Below are positions 32,854 through 42,248 of a stretch of 64,000 nucleotides of DNA, piece after piece (the first letter of the stretch is position 1; each line of letters begins with the position of its first letter). A program made the translations under genes and the position numbers. The notes under the pieces are model-generated. The model was given only the letters and a program-made list of their open reading frames with translations. It had not been told where the DNA came from and did no database searches. Origin of the DNA: Flavobacterium sp. (GTDB taxonomy: Bacteria > Bacteroidota > Bacteroidia > Flavobacteriales > Flavobacteriaceae); NCBI GenBank assembly GCA_017983975.1, contig JAGOAL010000001.1, forward strand, positions 1-64,000, in the 5' to 3' direction.

Positions 32854-34602
32854 TTATTGATTCATCGAAATTAAAAATTCTTCGTTGTTTCGGGTTTTCT
32901 TAAATCGGTCGTGGATAAAATCCATCGCTTCTACTGGATTCATATCGGCAAGATATTTACGCATGATCCACATTCTATGAATGGTATTTTCGTCTAACAA
33001 TAAGTCATCACGACGCGTACTTGAAGATACTAAGTCGATTGCAGGGAAAATACGTTTGTTAGCAATTCTTCTATCCAACTGTAATTCCATATTACCCGTT
33101 CCTTTGAATTCTTCAAAGATAACTTCGTCCATTTTAGAACCTGTTTCGGTTAATGCTGTAGCAATGATACTCAATGAACCACCGTTTTCTACATTACGAG
33201 CTGCTCCAAAGAAACGTTTTGGTTTTTGTAACGCATTAGCATCCACACCACCACTTAATATTTTTCCAGAGGCAGGTTGTACTGTATTATAAGCTCTAGC
33301 TAAACGTGTAATTGAATCTAATAAAATGACAACATCATGACCACATTCTACTAAACGTTTTGCTTTTTCTAACACAATATTTGCAATCTTAACGTGCTCT
33401 TGAGGCTCTCTATCAAAAGTAGAAGCAATAACTTCTCCTCTTACACTACGTTGCATATCGGTAACTTCTTCTGGGCGTTCATCTATCAATAATACAATTA
33501 AGTATACTTCCGGATGATTTGCTGCAATGGCATTAGCAACATCTTTCAACAACATGGTTTTACCCGTTTTTGGTTGGGCAACAATCATTCCACGTTGTCC
33601 TTTGCCAATAGGCGAAAACAAATCGATTATACGCGTCGAAATAGTACTATTTCTATCGGCTAAGTTGAATTTTTCCGTTGGGAAAACTGGTGTTAAATGT
33701 TCAAATGAAATTCGATCTCTAACTACTTGTGGATCGTGACCGTTTATTTTCAATACTTTTACCAATGGAAAATATTTCTCGCCTTCCTTTGGAGGACGCA
33801 CCACTCCTTTTACAGTATCTCCCGTTTTTAATCCGAATAAACGAATTTGCGAAGTTGATAAGTAAATATCATCTGGTGAAGCTAAATAATTATAATCAGA
33901 CGAACGTAAAAAACCATACCCATCTGGCATCATTTCTAATACCCCTTCACTCTCGATGATACCATCGAACTCATAATCAGGTTCTCTAAAATTTTGTTTT
34001 TTATTTTGATGCGGATTTTTATTTCCGTTAGCTCCATTTCCACCTTCAACTGCATTATTTTTTTTATAATCAGGATGGTTAGGATTATTTTGATTGGCCT
34101 TATAATTTGGATTTTTAGGACCGTTTTTCTCACTTGGAGTGGTTTCTGTAACAGTTTCAGTGGCTGTTTGCTCAACTTGTGTATCAATTGGGGTTGCTTG
34201 CGCTAAAGGCTTTTTATTTTTAAAATCTTTTCTTGGCAACTTGTTCGTTGGTTTAGGAGCAAACGCTGTAGTTTCAGACTCTTGCTTTTCAATATCCACC
34301 TCAACTTTTTCAGGTTGTGGTTCAACAGGCAACTCTTTTAATGGTTGAGAAAACAAGTCTTTTTTAATTTGTGGCGACTTAACTCCTTCTTTTTTAGGAG
34401 CTATTCGCGCTCTTTTCTCTTTAGGTTGTTCTGTGGGTGCAATTTCAGCTTTTATAACTTCTGGCTTTGCTGCTTGTAAATCTAAAATTTGATAGACTAA
34501 ATCGTCTTTTTTTAAAGATCGGTATTTATTGATCTTTGCTACTTTTGCAATTTCTTGCAAATCAGAGAGTTTCATCTCTTTTAATACTTCAATATCGAAC
34601 AT
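32854..34602 (-). CDS. rho: Transcription termination factor Rho
   Basis: 582 residues. N-terminal Rho/SAP-like segment ([20 protein letters not shown] to about 50), then a long disordered insertion (about 50-210) rich in P, K, E, T, Q and N, including an [11 protein letters not shown] region. The RNA-binding cold-shock domain follows ([15 protein letters not shown]), then the ATPase: Walker [13 protein letters not shown], Walker [17 protein letters not shown], and the Q-loop region [15 protein letters not shown]. Long inserted N-termini are known in Bacteroidetes Rho. The E. coli protein is 419 aa. Confidence 0.96.
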   Translation of the reverse strand: MFDIEVLKEMKLSDLQEIAKVAKINKYRSLKKDDLVYQILDLQAAKPEVIKAEIAPTEQPKEKRARIAPKKEGVKSPQIKKDLFSQPLKELPVEPQPEKVEVDIEKQESETTAFAPKPTNKLPRKDFKNKKPLAQATPIDTQVEQTATETVTETTPSEKNGPKNPNYKANQNNPNHPDYKKNNAVEGGNGANGNKNPHQNKKQNFREPDYEFDGIIESEGVLEMMPDGYGFLRSSDYNYLASPDDIYLSTSQIRLFGLKTGDTVKGVVRPPKEGEKYFPLVKVLKINGHDPQVVRDRISFEHLTPVFPTEKFNLADRNSTISTRIIDLFSPIGKGQRGMIVAQPKTGKTMLLKDVANAIAANHPEVYLIVLLIDERPEEVTDMQRSVRGEVIASTFDREPQEHVKIANIVLEKAKRLVECGHDVVILLDSITRLARAYNTVQPASGKILSGGVDANALQKPKRFFGAARNVENGGSLSIIATALTETGSKMDEVIFEEFKGTGNMELQLDRRIANKRIFPAIDLVSSSTRRDDLLLDENTIHRMWIMRKYLADMNPVEAMDFIHDRFKKTRNNEEFLISMNQ

Positions 34603-34789
34603 GGATATATTTTGAATAAAATGTTTGGTTGATTAAAAACAAAAAATGATAAGATTTTTTTTGCTGTGTAAGATGTCGCAGAATGAAGTACTTACGAATA
34701 ATACGTTGCAATAGTACGAATAAATTTGGAAATAACAATAGTTTAAATAAAAAAGAAATACTATTTTTGTTTCACTAAAAAAGAAAATA

Positions 34790-35209
34790 ATGATTCAACG
34801 TATTCAAACACTTTATATGACGCTTAGTGCTATTGCAACTGGAGCGTTGCCTTTTGTTTTTGAATTATGGACATTAAAAACTGATAATCAAGCAACTGCT
34901 GTATTTTTAACCTCATCTGCAATTTATTTATCGCTATTTGGTTTGGTTACTTTGCTTGCCATTATTAGTATTTTTAGTTTTAAAAAGCGACAAAATCAAT
35001 TTGTATTGAACAGATTGACCATGATATTTAACTTTATTTTACTAGGATTTTTTGTGTATCGCTCGCTAAACTTATCCGGAGAAACCATGGTTTCAGAGAA
35101 GGGTATTGGGATGTTTCTTCCTGCAATTTCTATCGTTTTATTAGTCTTGGCAAACAAGGCAATAAAAAAGGACGAAGATCTCGTAAAATCTGTGGATCGA
35201 TTACGATAA
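34790..35209 (+). CDS. DUF4293 family membrane protein
   Basis: 139 residues with four hydrophobic helices. Starts MIQRIQTLYMTLSAIATGAL, the characteristic opening of DUF4293 proteins, and ends with a cytoplasmic KDEDLVKSVDRLR. Usually found beside rho in Bacteroidetes, as here, but no function is known. TATTTTTG at 34762-34769 is a possible promoter core. Confidence 0.85.
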   Translation: MIQRIQTLYMTLSAIATGALPFVFELWTLKTDNQATAVFLTSSAIYLSLFGLVTLLAIISIFSFKKRQNQFVLNRLTMIFNFILLGFFVYRSLNLSGETMVSEKGIGMFLPAISIVLLVLANKAIKKDEDLVKSVDRLR

Positions 35210-35241
35210 ACCTATCATCTTAGTTTATTAGTGCGAAGAAA

Positions 35242-35272
35242 AAATCCGAAGCGAAAGTTTCGGATTTTTTTG
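35242..35272 (+). terminator. Terminator after DUF4293 gene
   Basis: AAATCCGAA / TTCGGATTT stem, 8-nt loop, T-run. Confidence 0.85.
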
Positions 35273-35309
35273 TTTATTTAAACTGAACACTGCAACTGAA
35301 CACTGACCA

Positions 35310-35804
35310 CTATTTTTTTCCTAGTTCAATCACCTCTAAACACTGAATTTTATCGCCATCAATTTCAAAACGCAACATGGTGCGCACTTGATGAAACCCA
35401 TATTTACCACATGCCCCTGGATTCATGTGTAATAAATTTAACTTCTTATCAAACTGTACTTTTAGAATATGCGAATGTCCGCAAATGAATAACTTGGGTG
35501 GGTTTTTAGTAATTTCTTCTCGTATTGCCGGACTATATTTATCGGGATAACCTCCAATGTGGGTAATCCAAACCTCTACTCCTTCACACCAAAAACGATT
35601 GTTCAACGGAAATTCCATTCGCGCTTTATCATCATCAATATTACCATAAACAGCGCGCAGGGGTTTTACCTTTTTAATCGCATCCGTAACCGCTAAATCA
35701 CCAATATCACCCGCATGCCAAACTTCATCGGCTTGGTTGACATATTTTAAAATAACATCGTCAATGTGACTGTGTGTGTCAGATAGCAGTAGGATTTTCT
35801 TCAT
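35310..35804 (-). CDS. YfcE/MJ0936-type metallophosphoesterase
   Basis: 164 residues from the ATG at 35804 (MKKILLLSDTHSHID); an earlier ATG five codons upstream is possible. Metal ligands in LLSDTHSH, VWHAGDIGD, VYGNIDDDKARME, and the pair GHSHILKVQ with MNPGACG. The layout is that of small calcineurin-like phosphodiesterases (YfcE, MJ0936). Substrate not evident. Short promoter spacing, single gene. Confidence 0.92.
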   Translation of the reverse strand: MKKILLLSDTHSHIDDVILKYVNQADEVWHAGDIGDLAVTDAIKKVKPLRAVYGNIDDDKARMEFPLNNRFWCEGVEVWITHIGGYPDKYSPAIREEITKNPPKLFICGHSHILKVQFDKKLNLLHMNPGACGKYGFHQVRTMLRFEIDGDKIQCLEVIELGKK

Positions 35805-35897
35805 TATAAAAAGTTGCAAAGTAATAAGTGCCTAAGATGCAAAGTTGATAAAAAATATAATAGGCTATGTATCTTTTTCTTTTTAATTAAGAAAACT

Positions 35898-35932
35898 TTG
35901 AATTACAATACGTCATTTTCTTTGTAACTTTG
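35898..35932 (+). promoter_or_regulatory. Promoter of truA
   Basis: TAACTTTG (35925-35932) matches the TAnnTTTG core; TTG at 35898-35900 with a 24-nt spacer. Transcription would start about 15-20 nt before the TTG start codon. Confidence 0.5.
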
Positions 35933-35957
35933 CGACTTTAAAACTTTAGAAGAAATT

Positions 35958-36704
35958 TTGAGATATTTCATAGCATTTGCTTACAACGGAAAAAACTTCC
36001 ACGGATTTCAGAGTCAGCCTGATGCAGCATCAGTACAAGAAACTCTGGAACAGGCACTTTCTACACTATTTCGAGAGAAAATTGCTATTGTAGGCGCCGG
36101 AAGAACCGACACAGGTGTGCATGCTAAACAAATGTATGCTCATTTTGATACCGAATTGGATTTAGAATCCGATTATTGGTCACACAAATTGAATTCGTTT
36201 TTACCGCCTTCGATTGTTGTTTACCGAATTTTTTCAGTTCATCCAGATGCTCATGCGCGTTTTGATGCCACTTCCAGAACCTACGAATATAACATTCACA
36301 CTTTTAAAGATGCTTTTATTTCTGAGGGAAGTTGGTACCATTCCCTTCCTTTAGATGTAGAAAAAATGAACGAAGCATGTTCCCTTTTATTTGAATACAT
36401 CGATTTTGAATGTTTTTCAAAAGTACATACCGATGTGAATACGTTTAATTGTAAAATTTCGGAAGCACATTGGAAACAATTGGGAAATCAACTTATCTTT
36501 ACCATCACTGCTGATCGCTTTTTGCGAAATATGGTGCGAGCCATTGTAGGAACCATGGTGAATATTGGTTTAGGAAAAATTGAAGTAGCCGATTTGAGAA
36601 CCATTATTGAAAGTAAAGACCGAAGTAAAGCAGGATTTTCAGTTCCGGCACACGGATTATATTTAGTTAATGTAGCTTATCCTTATATTAAGGATAGAAA
36701 ATAG
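35958..36704 (+). CDS. truA: tRNA pseudouridine(38-40) synthase
   Basis: 248 residues. Catalytic Asp in GAGRTDTGVHAKQM; N-terminus (M)RYFIAFAYNGKNFHGFQ and C-terminus RFLRNMVRAIVGTMVNIG are standard. The start is TTG at 35958: no ATG lies upstream in frame, and RYFIAFAY is the expected opening. It follows a good promoter core by about 25 nt, consistent with a short leader. An ABC exporter gene follows 18 nt later. Confidence 0.96.
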   Translation: MRYFIAFAYNGKNFHGFQSQPDAASVQETLEQALSTLFREKIAIVGAGRTDTGVHAKQMYAHFDTELDLESDYWSHKLNSFLPPSIVVYRIFSVHPDAHARFDATSRTYEYNIHTFKDAFISEGSWYHSLPLDVEKMNEACSLLFEYIDFECFSKVHTDVNTFNCKISEAHWKQLGNQLIFTITADRFLRNMVRAIVGTMVNIGLGKIEVADLRTIIESKDRSKAGFSVPAHGLYLVNVAYPYIKDRK

Positions 36705-36722
36705 ACAGTAGAACATAGAAAA

Positions 36723-38474
36723 ATGAAGCTCATCAAATCCAATTCACTTAAAAAAGTATTACACTACGCAAAACCTTATCAAAAAAGGTTCAATTGGGTA
36801 ATTGTTTGGGCAATATTACTATCAATTTTCGCTGCTGCCCGACCTTATTTATTGAAACAAACCGTTGACGAATATATTAAACCCGAAGACAAACACGGAT
36901 TATTGGTTTATGTTGTCATTATGGCCGTAGTATTATTACTCGAAGTTTTAGCACAATTTTATTTTACGTATTGGGCCAACTGGTTAGGACAAGACATTAT
37001 TAGAGACTTACGAGATAAACTTTTTAAACACATTACTTCGTTTAAAATGAAGTATTTTGATATGGAACCGGTAGGGAAATTAGTTACCCGTTCGGTTTCC
37101 GATATTGAATCTATTGCCAGTATTTTCAGTCAAGGGTTGTTCATGATTGTGAGTGATGTGTTGAAAATGATTGTAATTTTAGCCATTATGTTCTTTATGA
37201 ACTGGAAATTATCGCTCATTGTTTTAGCTGCGATGCCTATTTTAATTTTTGCTACCGATATTTTCCAAAAGAAAATGAAAGTAGCGTTTAATGACGTTCG
37301 AAATGAAGTGGCTAATCTAAACACCTTTGTTCAAGAACGTTTAACCGGAATGAAAATTGTACAATTATTCAATCGTGAAAACATTGAATTGGAAAAGTTT
37401 AAAGAAATCAATCAAAAACACAATGTCGCTTGGTTGAAAAACATTTTGTACAACTCCATCTTCTTCCCTATTGCCGATATTGTTTCGTCTTTAACCCTTG
37501 GCGCTATTGTTTATTCGGCAGGAATATCAATTATTAGCGGTGCAAATCATAGCAGCATTGGCGATTTATTTGCTTACACAATGTTAATTAACATGCTTTT
37601 TAACCCATTACGTCAAATTGCTGATAAATTTAACGTGATGCAAATGGGGATTGTAGCCGCCGATCGGGTTTTTGAAATTTTAGATACCGAAGACAATGTA
37701 CAAGATAACGGCACTGTTGAAGCATCGCATTTTAAAGGTACTATTCAATTAAAAGACGTGCGCTTTAGTTATATCAAAGATGAAGAGGTTTTAAAAGGCA
37801 TTAATTTAGAAGTTCAACCCGGCGAAACCATTGCTATTGTGGGAAGCACAGGCGCTGGAAAATCGACCATAATTAATTTATTGAATCGTTTTTACGAAAT
37901 TAATTCGGGCACAATTACCATTGATAACCGAAACATCAACGACTATACGTTAGACAGTCTTCGCAAGCAAATTGCTATTGTATTGCAAGACGTTTTCTTA
38001 TTTTCCGATAGTATTTATAACAATATTACGCTTCATAATGAAAACATAACCCGCGAAGAAGTAATTGTTGCCGCTAAGAAAATAGGGGTTCACGATTTCA
38101 TTATGAGTTTACCCGAAGGCTATGATTATAATGTAAAAGAACGCGGCGTCATGCTTTCTTCGGGCCAACGCCAATTGATTGCCTTTTTGAGAGCTTATGT
38201 CAGTAATCCAAGTATCTTAATTTTAGATGAAGCCACCTCTTCTATTGATACGCATTCGGAAGAATTAATACAAAAAGCAACCGAAACCATTACCAAAGAC
38301 CGAACTTCGATTGTTATTGCACACCGCTTGGCAACTATTGTCAATGCCAGTAAAATTATTGTCATGGACAAAGGTCAAATTGTGGAACAAGGCACGCATC
38401 AAGAATTATTAGCCCATTCGGATGGCTTTTATAAAAAACTATATGATTCTCAATTTGCGGTTGAAGTGGAATAG
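36723..38474 (+). CDS. ABC exporter, MsbA-like (fused membrane and ATPase domains)
   Basis: 583 residues. Membrane domain with about six helices (1-320), then an ATPase with Walker A GSTGAGKST, signature LSSGQRQLIAF (a variant of LSGGQ), Walker B ILILDEATSSID and H-loop IVIAHRLATI. Half-size transporter acting as a homodimer; similar to MsbA lipid flippases and multidrug exporters. Coupled to truA by an 18-nt gap. Confidence 0.92.
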   Translation: MKLIKSNSLKKVLHYAKPYQKRFNWVIVWAILLSIFAAARPYLLKQTVDEYIKPEDKHGLLVYVVIMAVVLLLEVLAQFYFTYWANWLGQDIIRDLRDKLFKHITSFKMKYFDMEPVGKLVTRSVSDIESIASIFSQGLFMIVSDVLKMIVILAIMFFMNWKLSLIVLAAMPILIFATDIFQKKMKVAFNDVRNEVANLNTFVQERLTGMKIVQLFNRENIELEKFKEINQKHNVAWLKNILYNSIFFPIADIVSSLTLGAIVYSAGISIISGANHSSIGDLFAYTMLINMLFNPLRQIADKFNVMQMGIVAADRVFEILDTEDNVQDNGTVEASHFKGTIQLKDVRFSYIKDEEVLKGINLEVQPGETIAIVGSTGAGKSTIINLLNRFYEINSGTITIDNRNINDYTLDSLRKQIAIVLQDVFLFSDSIYNNITLHNENITREEVIVAAKKIGVHDFIMSLPEGYDYNVKERGVMLSSGQRQLIAFLRAYVSNPSILILDEATSSIDTHSEELIQKATETITKDRTSIVIAHRLATIVNASKIIVMDKGQIVEQGTHQELLAHSDGFYKKLYDSQFAVEVE

Positions 38475-38702
38475 TTTCAAGTTTCAAGTTTCAGGTTTCA
38501 GGTTTTAGAACGCGGATAACTCGGATTGAACTGATTATCGCAGATTTTGTGTTCCTCTTGCTTTCCTTGTGCCCTTTGTGGTTAAGATTTACAGATTCCC
38601 TTTGTTTTTCTTTGCGTAAAACTTTGCGAACTTTGCGTTACAACATAAAAAATAATTCCTTAAATTCGCAACTTATAAATAAAACTGAAAAATTTTATAC
38701 TA
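38475..38702 (+). other. Spacer with repeated promoter-like CTTTGCG units
   Basis: Starts with tandem TTTCAAG / TTTCAGG units (38475-38500), continues with a degenerate AACGCGGATAACTCGGATTG stretch, and ends with three CTTTGCG units at 38610-38616, 38622-38628 and 38631-38637. CTTTGCG resembles the 3' part of the TAnnTTTG promoter core, so this may contain promoters for lpd. No gene supported. Confidence 0.5.
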
Positions 38703-40091
38703 ATGAAATACGATATCATTGTTTTAGGAAGTGGTCCTGGTGGTTATGTAACTGCTATTAGAGCATCGCAATTAGGGTTCAAAGTAGCTGTAATTGAAAA
38801 AGAAAGTTTGGGTGGAATTTGTTTGAATTGGGGTTGTATCCCAACGAAAGCTTTATTAAAATCGGCTCAAGTTTTTGATTACCTAAAACATGCTTCAGAT
38901 TATGGATTAACCATTAAAGACTTTGATAAAGATTTCAACGCGGTAGTAAAACGTTCTCGTGATGTAGCCGACGGAATGAGCAAAGGGGTTCAATTCTTAA
39001 TGAAGAAAAATAAAATTGATATTATTGATGGTTTTGGAAAAATTAAACCAGGCAAAAAAGTAGATGTAACAGCTGCCGATGGTAAAGTAACAGAATACTC
39101 GGCAGATCATATTATCATTGCAACAGGAGCGCGTTCTCGCGAATTGCCTAACCTGCCACAAGATGGTAAAAAAGTAATTGGTTACCGCCAAGCAATGACG
39201 TTACCAGAACAACCAAAGAAAATGATTGTGGTAGGTTCGGGTGCTATTGGAGTTGAATTTGCGCATTTTTATAATGCTATGGGAACTGAAGTTACGATTG
39301 TAGAATTCATGCCTAACATTGTTCCGGTAGAAGATGAAGACATTTCAAAACAAATGGAACGTTCTATGAAAAAAGCAGGTGTTACCATCATGACTAATGC
39401 TTCTGTGGAACGAATTGATACTGCTGGAAAAGGCGTTAAAGCCTTCGTTAAAACCGCAAAAGGGGAAGAAGTTTTAGAAGCCGATATCTTATTATCAGCT
39501 GTGGGAATTAAAACCAACATTGAAAACATCGGATTAGAAGAAACAGGTATTGCTACCGATAGAGATAAAATATTAGTAAACGCATACTACCAAACAAATG
39601 TTCCAGGATACTACGCCATTGGTGATGTAACCCCTGGACAAGCGTTAGCACACGTTGCTTCGGCAGAAGGTATTTTGTGTGTAGAGAAAATTGCAGGTTT
39701 ACACGTAGAAGCATTAGACTATGGAAATATTCCAGGTTGTACGTATGCAACACCTGAAATTGCATCGGTAGGATTAACTGAAAAACAAGCGAAAGAAAAA
39801 GGATACGAATTAAAAATTGGTAAATTCCCATTCTCAGCTTCAGGAAAAGCAAAAGCTGCTGGAACACCTGACGGATTTGTAAAAGTAATTTTTGATGCTA
39901 AATATGGCGAATGGTTAGGTTGTCATATGATTGGTGCAGGCGTTACCGATATGATTGCAGAAGCGGTTGTAGCGCGTAAATTAGAAACTACTGGACACGA
40001 AATCTTAAAAGCAGTGCATCCACACCCAACGATGAGTGAAGCGGTTATGGAAGCTGTTGCTGAGGCTTATGGTGAAGTAATTCACTTATAG
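38703..40091 (+). CDS. lpd: Dihydrolipoyl dehydrogenase (E3)
   Basis: 462 residues. FAD motif GSGPGGYVTA, redox disulfide C40/C45 in GGICLNWGCIPTK, NAD motif VVGSGAIGVEFAHFY, FAD-binding YAIGDVTPGQALAHVA, and the active-site HPHPTMSE with its following Glu. Serves as E3 of 2-oxoacid dehydrogenase complexes. The E1 component gene of such a complex begins at the right edge of the window, though not in the same operon. Confidence 0.97.
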   Translation: MKYDIIVLGSGPGGYVTAIRASQLGFKVAVIEKESLGGICLNWGCIPTKALLKSAQVFDYLKHASDYGLTIKDFDKDFNAVVKRSRDVADGMSKGVQFLMKKNKIDIIDGFGKIKPGKKVDVTAADGKVTEYSADHIIIATGARSRELPNLPQDGKKVIGYRQAMTLPEQPKKMIVVGSGAIGVEFAHFYNAMGTEVTIVEFMPNIVPVEDEDISKQMERSMKKAGVTIMTNASVERIDTAGKGVKAFVKTAKGEEVLEADILLSAVGIKTNIENIGLEETGIATDRDKILVNAYYQTNVPGYYAIGDVTPGQALAHVASAEGILCVEKIAGLHVEALDYGNIPGCTYATPEIASVGLTEKQAKEKGYELKIGKFPFSASGKAKAAGTPDGFVKVIFDAKYGEWLGCHMIGAGVTDMIAEAVVARKLETTGHEILKAVHPHPTMSEAVMEAVAEAYGEVIHL

Positions 40092-40131
40092 TCTTTAGAA
40101 TAAAGAAAATAGATTTTAAAAAATAGAATAC

Positions 40132-40162
40132 ATCCGATTTGTGAAAGCAGATCGGATTTTTT
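40132..40162 (+). terminator. Terminator after lpd
   Basis: ATCCGAT / ATCGGAT stem, 12-nt loop, T-run; overlaps the 3' end of the convergent cmk gene. Confidence 0.75.
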
Positions 40163-40844
40163 ATATTTTCTCTTTCACCAACTTCAAAACCAATTCAAAC
40201 TGTTCGGTTTTGCTCATCGCAGAATTGTCAATTTCAATAGCATCTGCTGCTTTTACTAAGGGCGAATCGTCTCTATGGGTATCAATGTAATCGCGTTCTT
40301 CTACGTTGTGTAATACTTCTTCAAAAGTAACCTGTTGACCTTTCTCCATTAATTCATCAAAACGGCGTTGGGCTCTGGTTTTTGAACTGGCGTTCATAAA
40401 TAATTTGAGTTCGGCTTCTGGAAAAACCACGGTTCCTATATCTCTTCCGTCCATTACAATACCCTTGTCTTTGCCCATAGCTTGCTGCTGTTCTACTAAT
40501 TTGGCACGCACTTCAGATACTTCGGCTACTTTACTTACCATGCGAGACACTTCAATGGTCCTAATTTGCGTTTCAATGTTTTCGTTATTCAAATACATCT
40601 CGGCAAATCCTAGTGTAGGATTGAATTGAAAGCGTAAATTGATATTTGGTAATTCAGCTATCAAACCCGATTTATCTAAATGCGTTTCGGAAACCAAATG
40701 GTGTTGCATGGCAAAAAAGGCTACTGCCCGATACATGGCTCCTGTATCTACATATACGTAACCTAATGCTGCAGCTAATTGTTTTGCTAAAGTACTTTTT
40801 CCGGTTGACGAAAAACCGTCTATTGCTATGGTAATTTTTTTCAT
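40161..40844 (-). CDS. cmk: (d)CMP kinase
   Basis: 227 residues from the ATG at 40844 (MKKITIAIDGFSSTGKSTLA); an ATG five codons upstream is less likely. P-loop GFSSTGKST, YVDTGAMYRAV, DGRDIGTVVFPEAELKLFMN, RAQRRFDEL. Phosphorylates CMP/dCMP. Lies next to porQ, as often seen in Bacteroidetes with a type IX secretion system. Confidence 0.97.
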   Translation of the reverse strand: MKKITIAIDGFSSTGKSTLAKQLAAALGYVYVDTGAMYRAVAFFAMQHHLVSETHLDKSGLIAELPNINLRFQFNPTLGFAEMYLNNENIETQIRTIEVSRMVSKVAEVSEVRAKLVEQQQAMGKDKGIVMDGRDIGTVVFPEAELKLFMNASSKTRAQRRFDELMEKGQQVTFEEVLHNVEERDYIDTHRDDSPLVKAADAIEIDNSAMSKTEQFELVLKLVKEKI

Positions 40845-41007
40845 ATTTTTTTGCCACAAAAACGCTAAGGCGCTAAGTTTTATATTATTTAATCTATTGA
40901 CTTTTTTTAAACATATAAGTCATATAAGTTTTTTTTTAGTAATACTTTGTATATAATAAAGTTCATTTAAGTATTCACTCCTCACTAATCACTCCAAACT
41001 CCCTACT

Positions 41008-42027
41008 CTAATTCAAATCAATCATCAAGCCAAACAAACTAGAATTGGCTGCCACGGTATATCGGGAATAGGAATAATCTAATTTTACTTTTCCGAAACG
41101 TATTCCGAAACCTACCGATATTCCGGAAAAATGACGTTGCTCTATAATTCGTAATTCTTCACTTCTTCTGAAATTATAACCTATTCGAATATTAAATCCT
41201 TTCTCTGGAAATAATTCGGCACCCAAAATCACATGACGAAGGGCATTATTAAAAAACGAAACTTTCTCTTCTTGAGTGCTGCCATCTAAACTGGTTTCAG
41301 CTCTATTTGGATTGGAAAAAGCTATATTCCATTGCTGTAAATTCTCAAAGGTCATGTGCCATCGAATCGGTACATTTTCTAATAATTGTGAAATTCCCGC
41401 ATCGATTGAAAGCGGTAGTCTTTCACGCGTTTCGGCATACGGCGTAATTTGTGCACCAATATTACGAATGGCCAACCCATAATTGATATCGTTTTTAGTA
41501 TCAACATACAAAAGCCCTAAATCTACTGCAGCACCCCATGAATTATAGGTTTCTAAGGTAGACGAAATCAATTTAGCATTAGCACCCAAATATACCTCAG
41601 TCCAAGGAATATTATAAGCATAACCCATCGACAAAGCTGCTTCACTTCCTGTAAAATTATTGGTCAGATTTCCTAGCTCATCTCTTCCTTCAAAAGTACC
41701 ATAATTGATATAACTGATTCCGGCGTGAAATGTTTGCACATGCTGATCATACGTATAGGCATAAGCAGCGGTTCCATACGTTACTTCGCCAAAATAGTTG
41801 CCATAATTTGCCGATAAGCGATTGCTCATTTTTCCATTAATCGTTGCCGGATTATAAAACGCCTGATTGACATCATAATCAACTACAGTGACTGTTTTAC
41901 CTCCTAATGCGGCTTGACGAGGCGATTGTGCTAAATTTAAAAACTGATATACATACTTACCTCCTATTTGACTGTATGAAAGAGCCGAAAGGAAGCAGAA
42001 AAAAAATAATATCGTTTTTTGTTGCAT
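41008..42027 (-). CDS. porQ: Type IX secretion protein PorQ
   Basis: 339 residues, signal peptide (MQQKTILFFFCFLSALSYSQ), then an outer-membrane beta-barrel of the PorV/FadL-like type: GGKYVYQFLNLAQSPRQAAL, GGKTVTVVDYDVNQAFYNPA, and a C-terminal strand ending ANSSLFGLMIDLN. PorQ works with PorZ and PorU at the outer face of the T9SS attachment complex. A T9SS-targeted nuclease is encoded elsewhere in this window. The long structured repeat separates it from lon. Confidence 0.9.
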   Translation of the reverse strand: MQQKTILFFFCFLSALSYSQIGGKYVYQFLNLAQSPRQAALGGKTVTVVDYDVNQAFYNPATINGKMSNRLSANYGNYFGEVTYGTAAYAYTYDQHVQTFHAGISYINYGTFEGRDELGNLTNNFTGSEAALSMGYAYNIPWTEVYLGANAKLISSTLETYNSWGAAVDLGLLYVDTKNDINYGLAIRNIGAQITPYAETRERLPLSIDAGISQLLENVPIRWHMTFENLQQWNIAFSNPNRAETSLDGSTQEEKVSFFNNALRHVILGAELFPEKGFNIRIGYNFRRSEELRIIEQRHFSGISVGFGIRFGKVKLDYSYSRYTVAANSSLFGLMIDLN

Positions 42028-42095
42028 TTTGCCGTGTTAACTTAATGATAACGCAAGTGCGAAGATAAAATTATATTGATTAGGAAACAAAAAAA

Positions 42096-42228
42096 GGAGA
42101 GTGTATCTAAGAGTCTTGATTTGTCAAGCTGAACTCGTTTCAGCTTCTATAAATATTTGATTTTTAATCTTTATAGATTCCGAAATAAATTCGGAATGAC
42201 ATACCACTAACTTTTAGATACACTCTCT
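42096..42228. repeat. Nested palindromic element between lon and porQ
   Basis: Outer arms GAGAGTGTATCTAA (42097-42110) and TTAGATACACTCTC (42214-42227) pair perfectly over 14 bp. Inside, three hairpins abut without gaps: AAGCTGAA/TTCAGCTT (42126-42146), CTATAAA/TTTATAG (42147-42176, with an inner GATT/AATC), and ATTCCGAA/TTCGGAAT (42177-42197). This yields a cloverleaf-like fold on either strand. It could serve as the lon transcript's 3' end (T-rich outer flank on the minus strand) or be a non-autonomous mobile repeat. Confidence 0.8.
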
Positions 42229-42248
42229 TTTAATTCTATTATTTAAGA

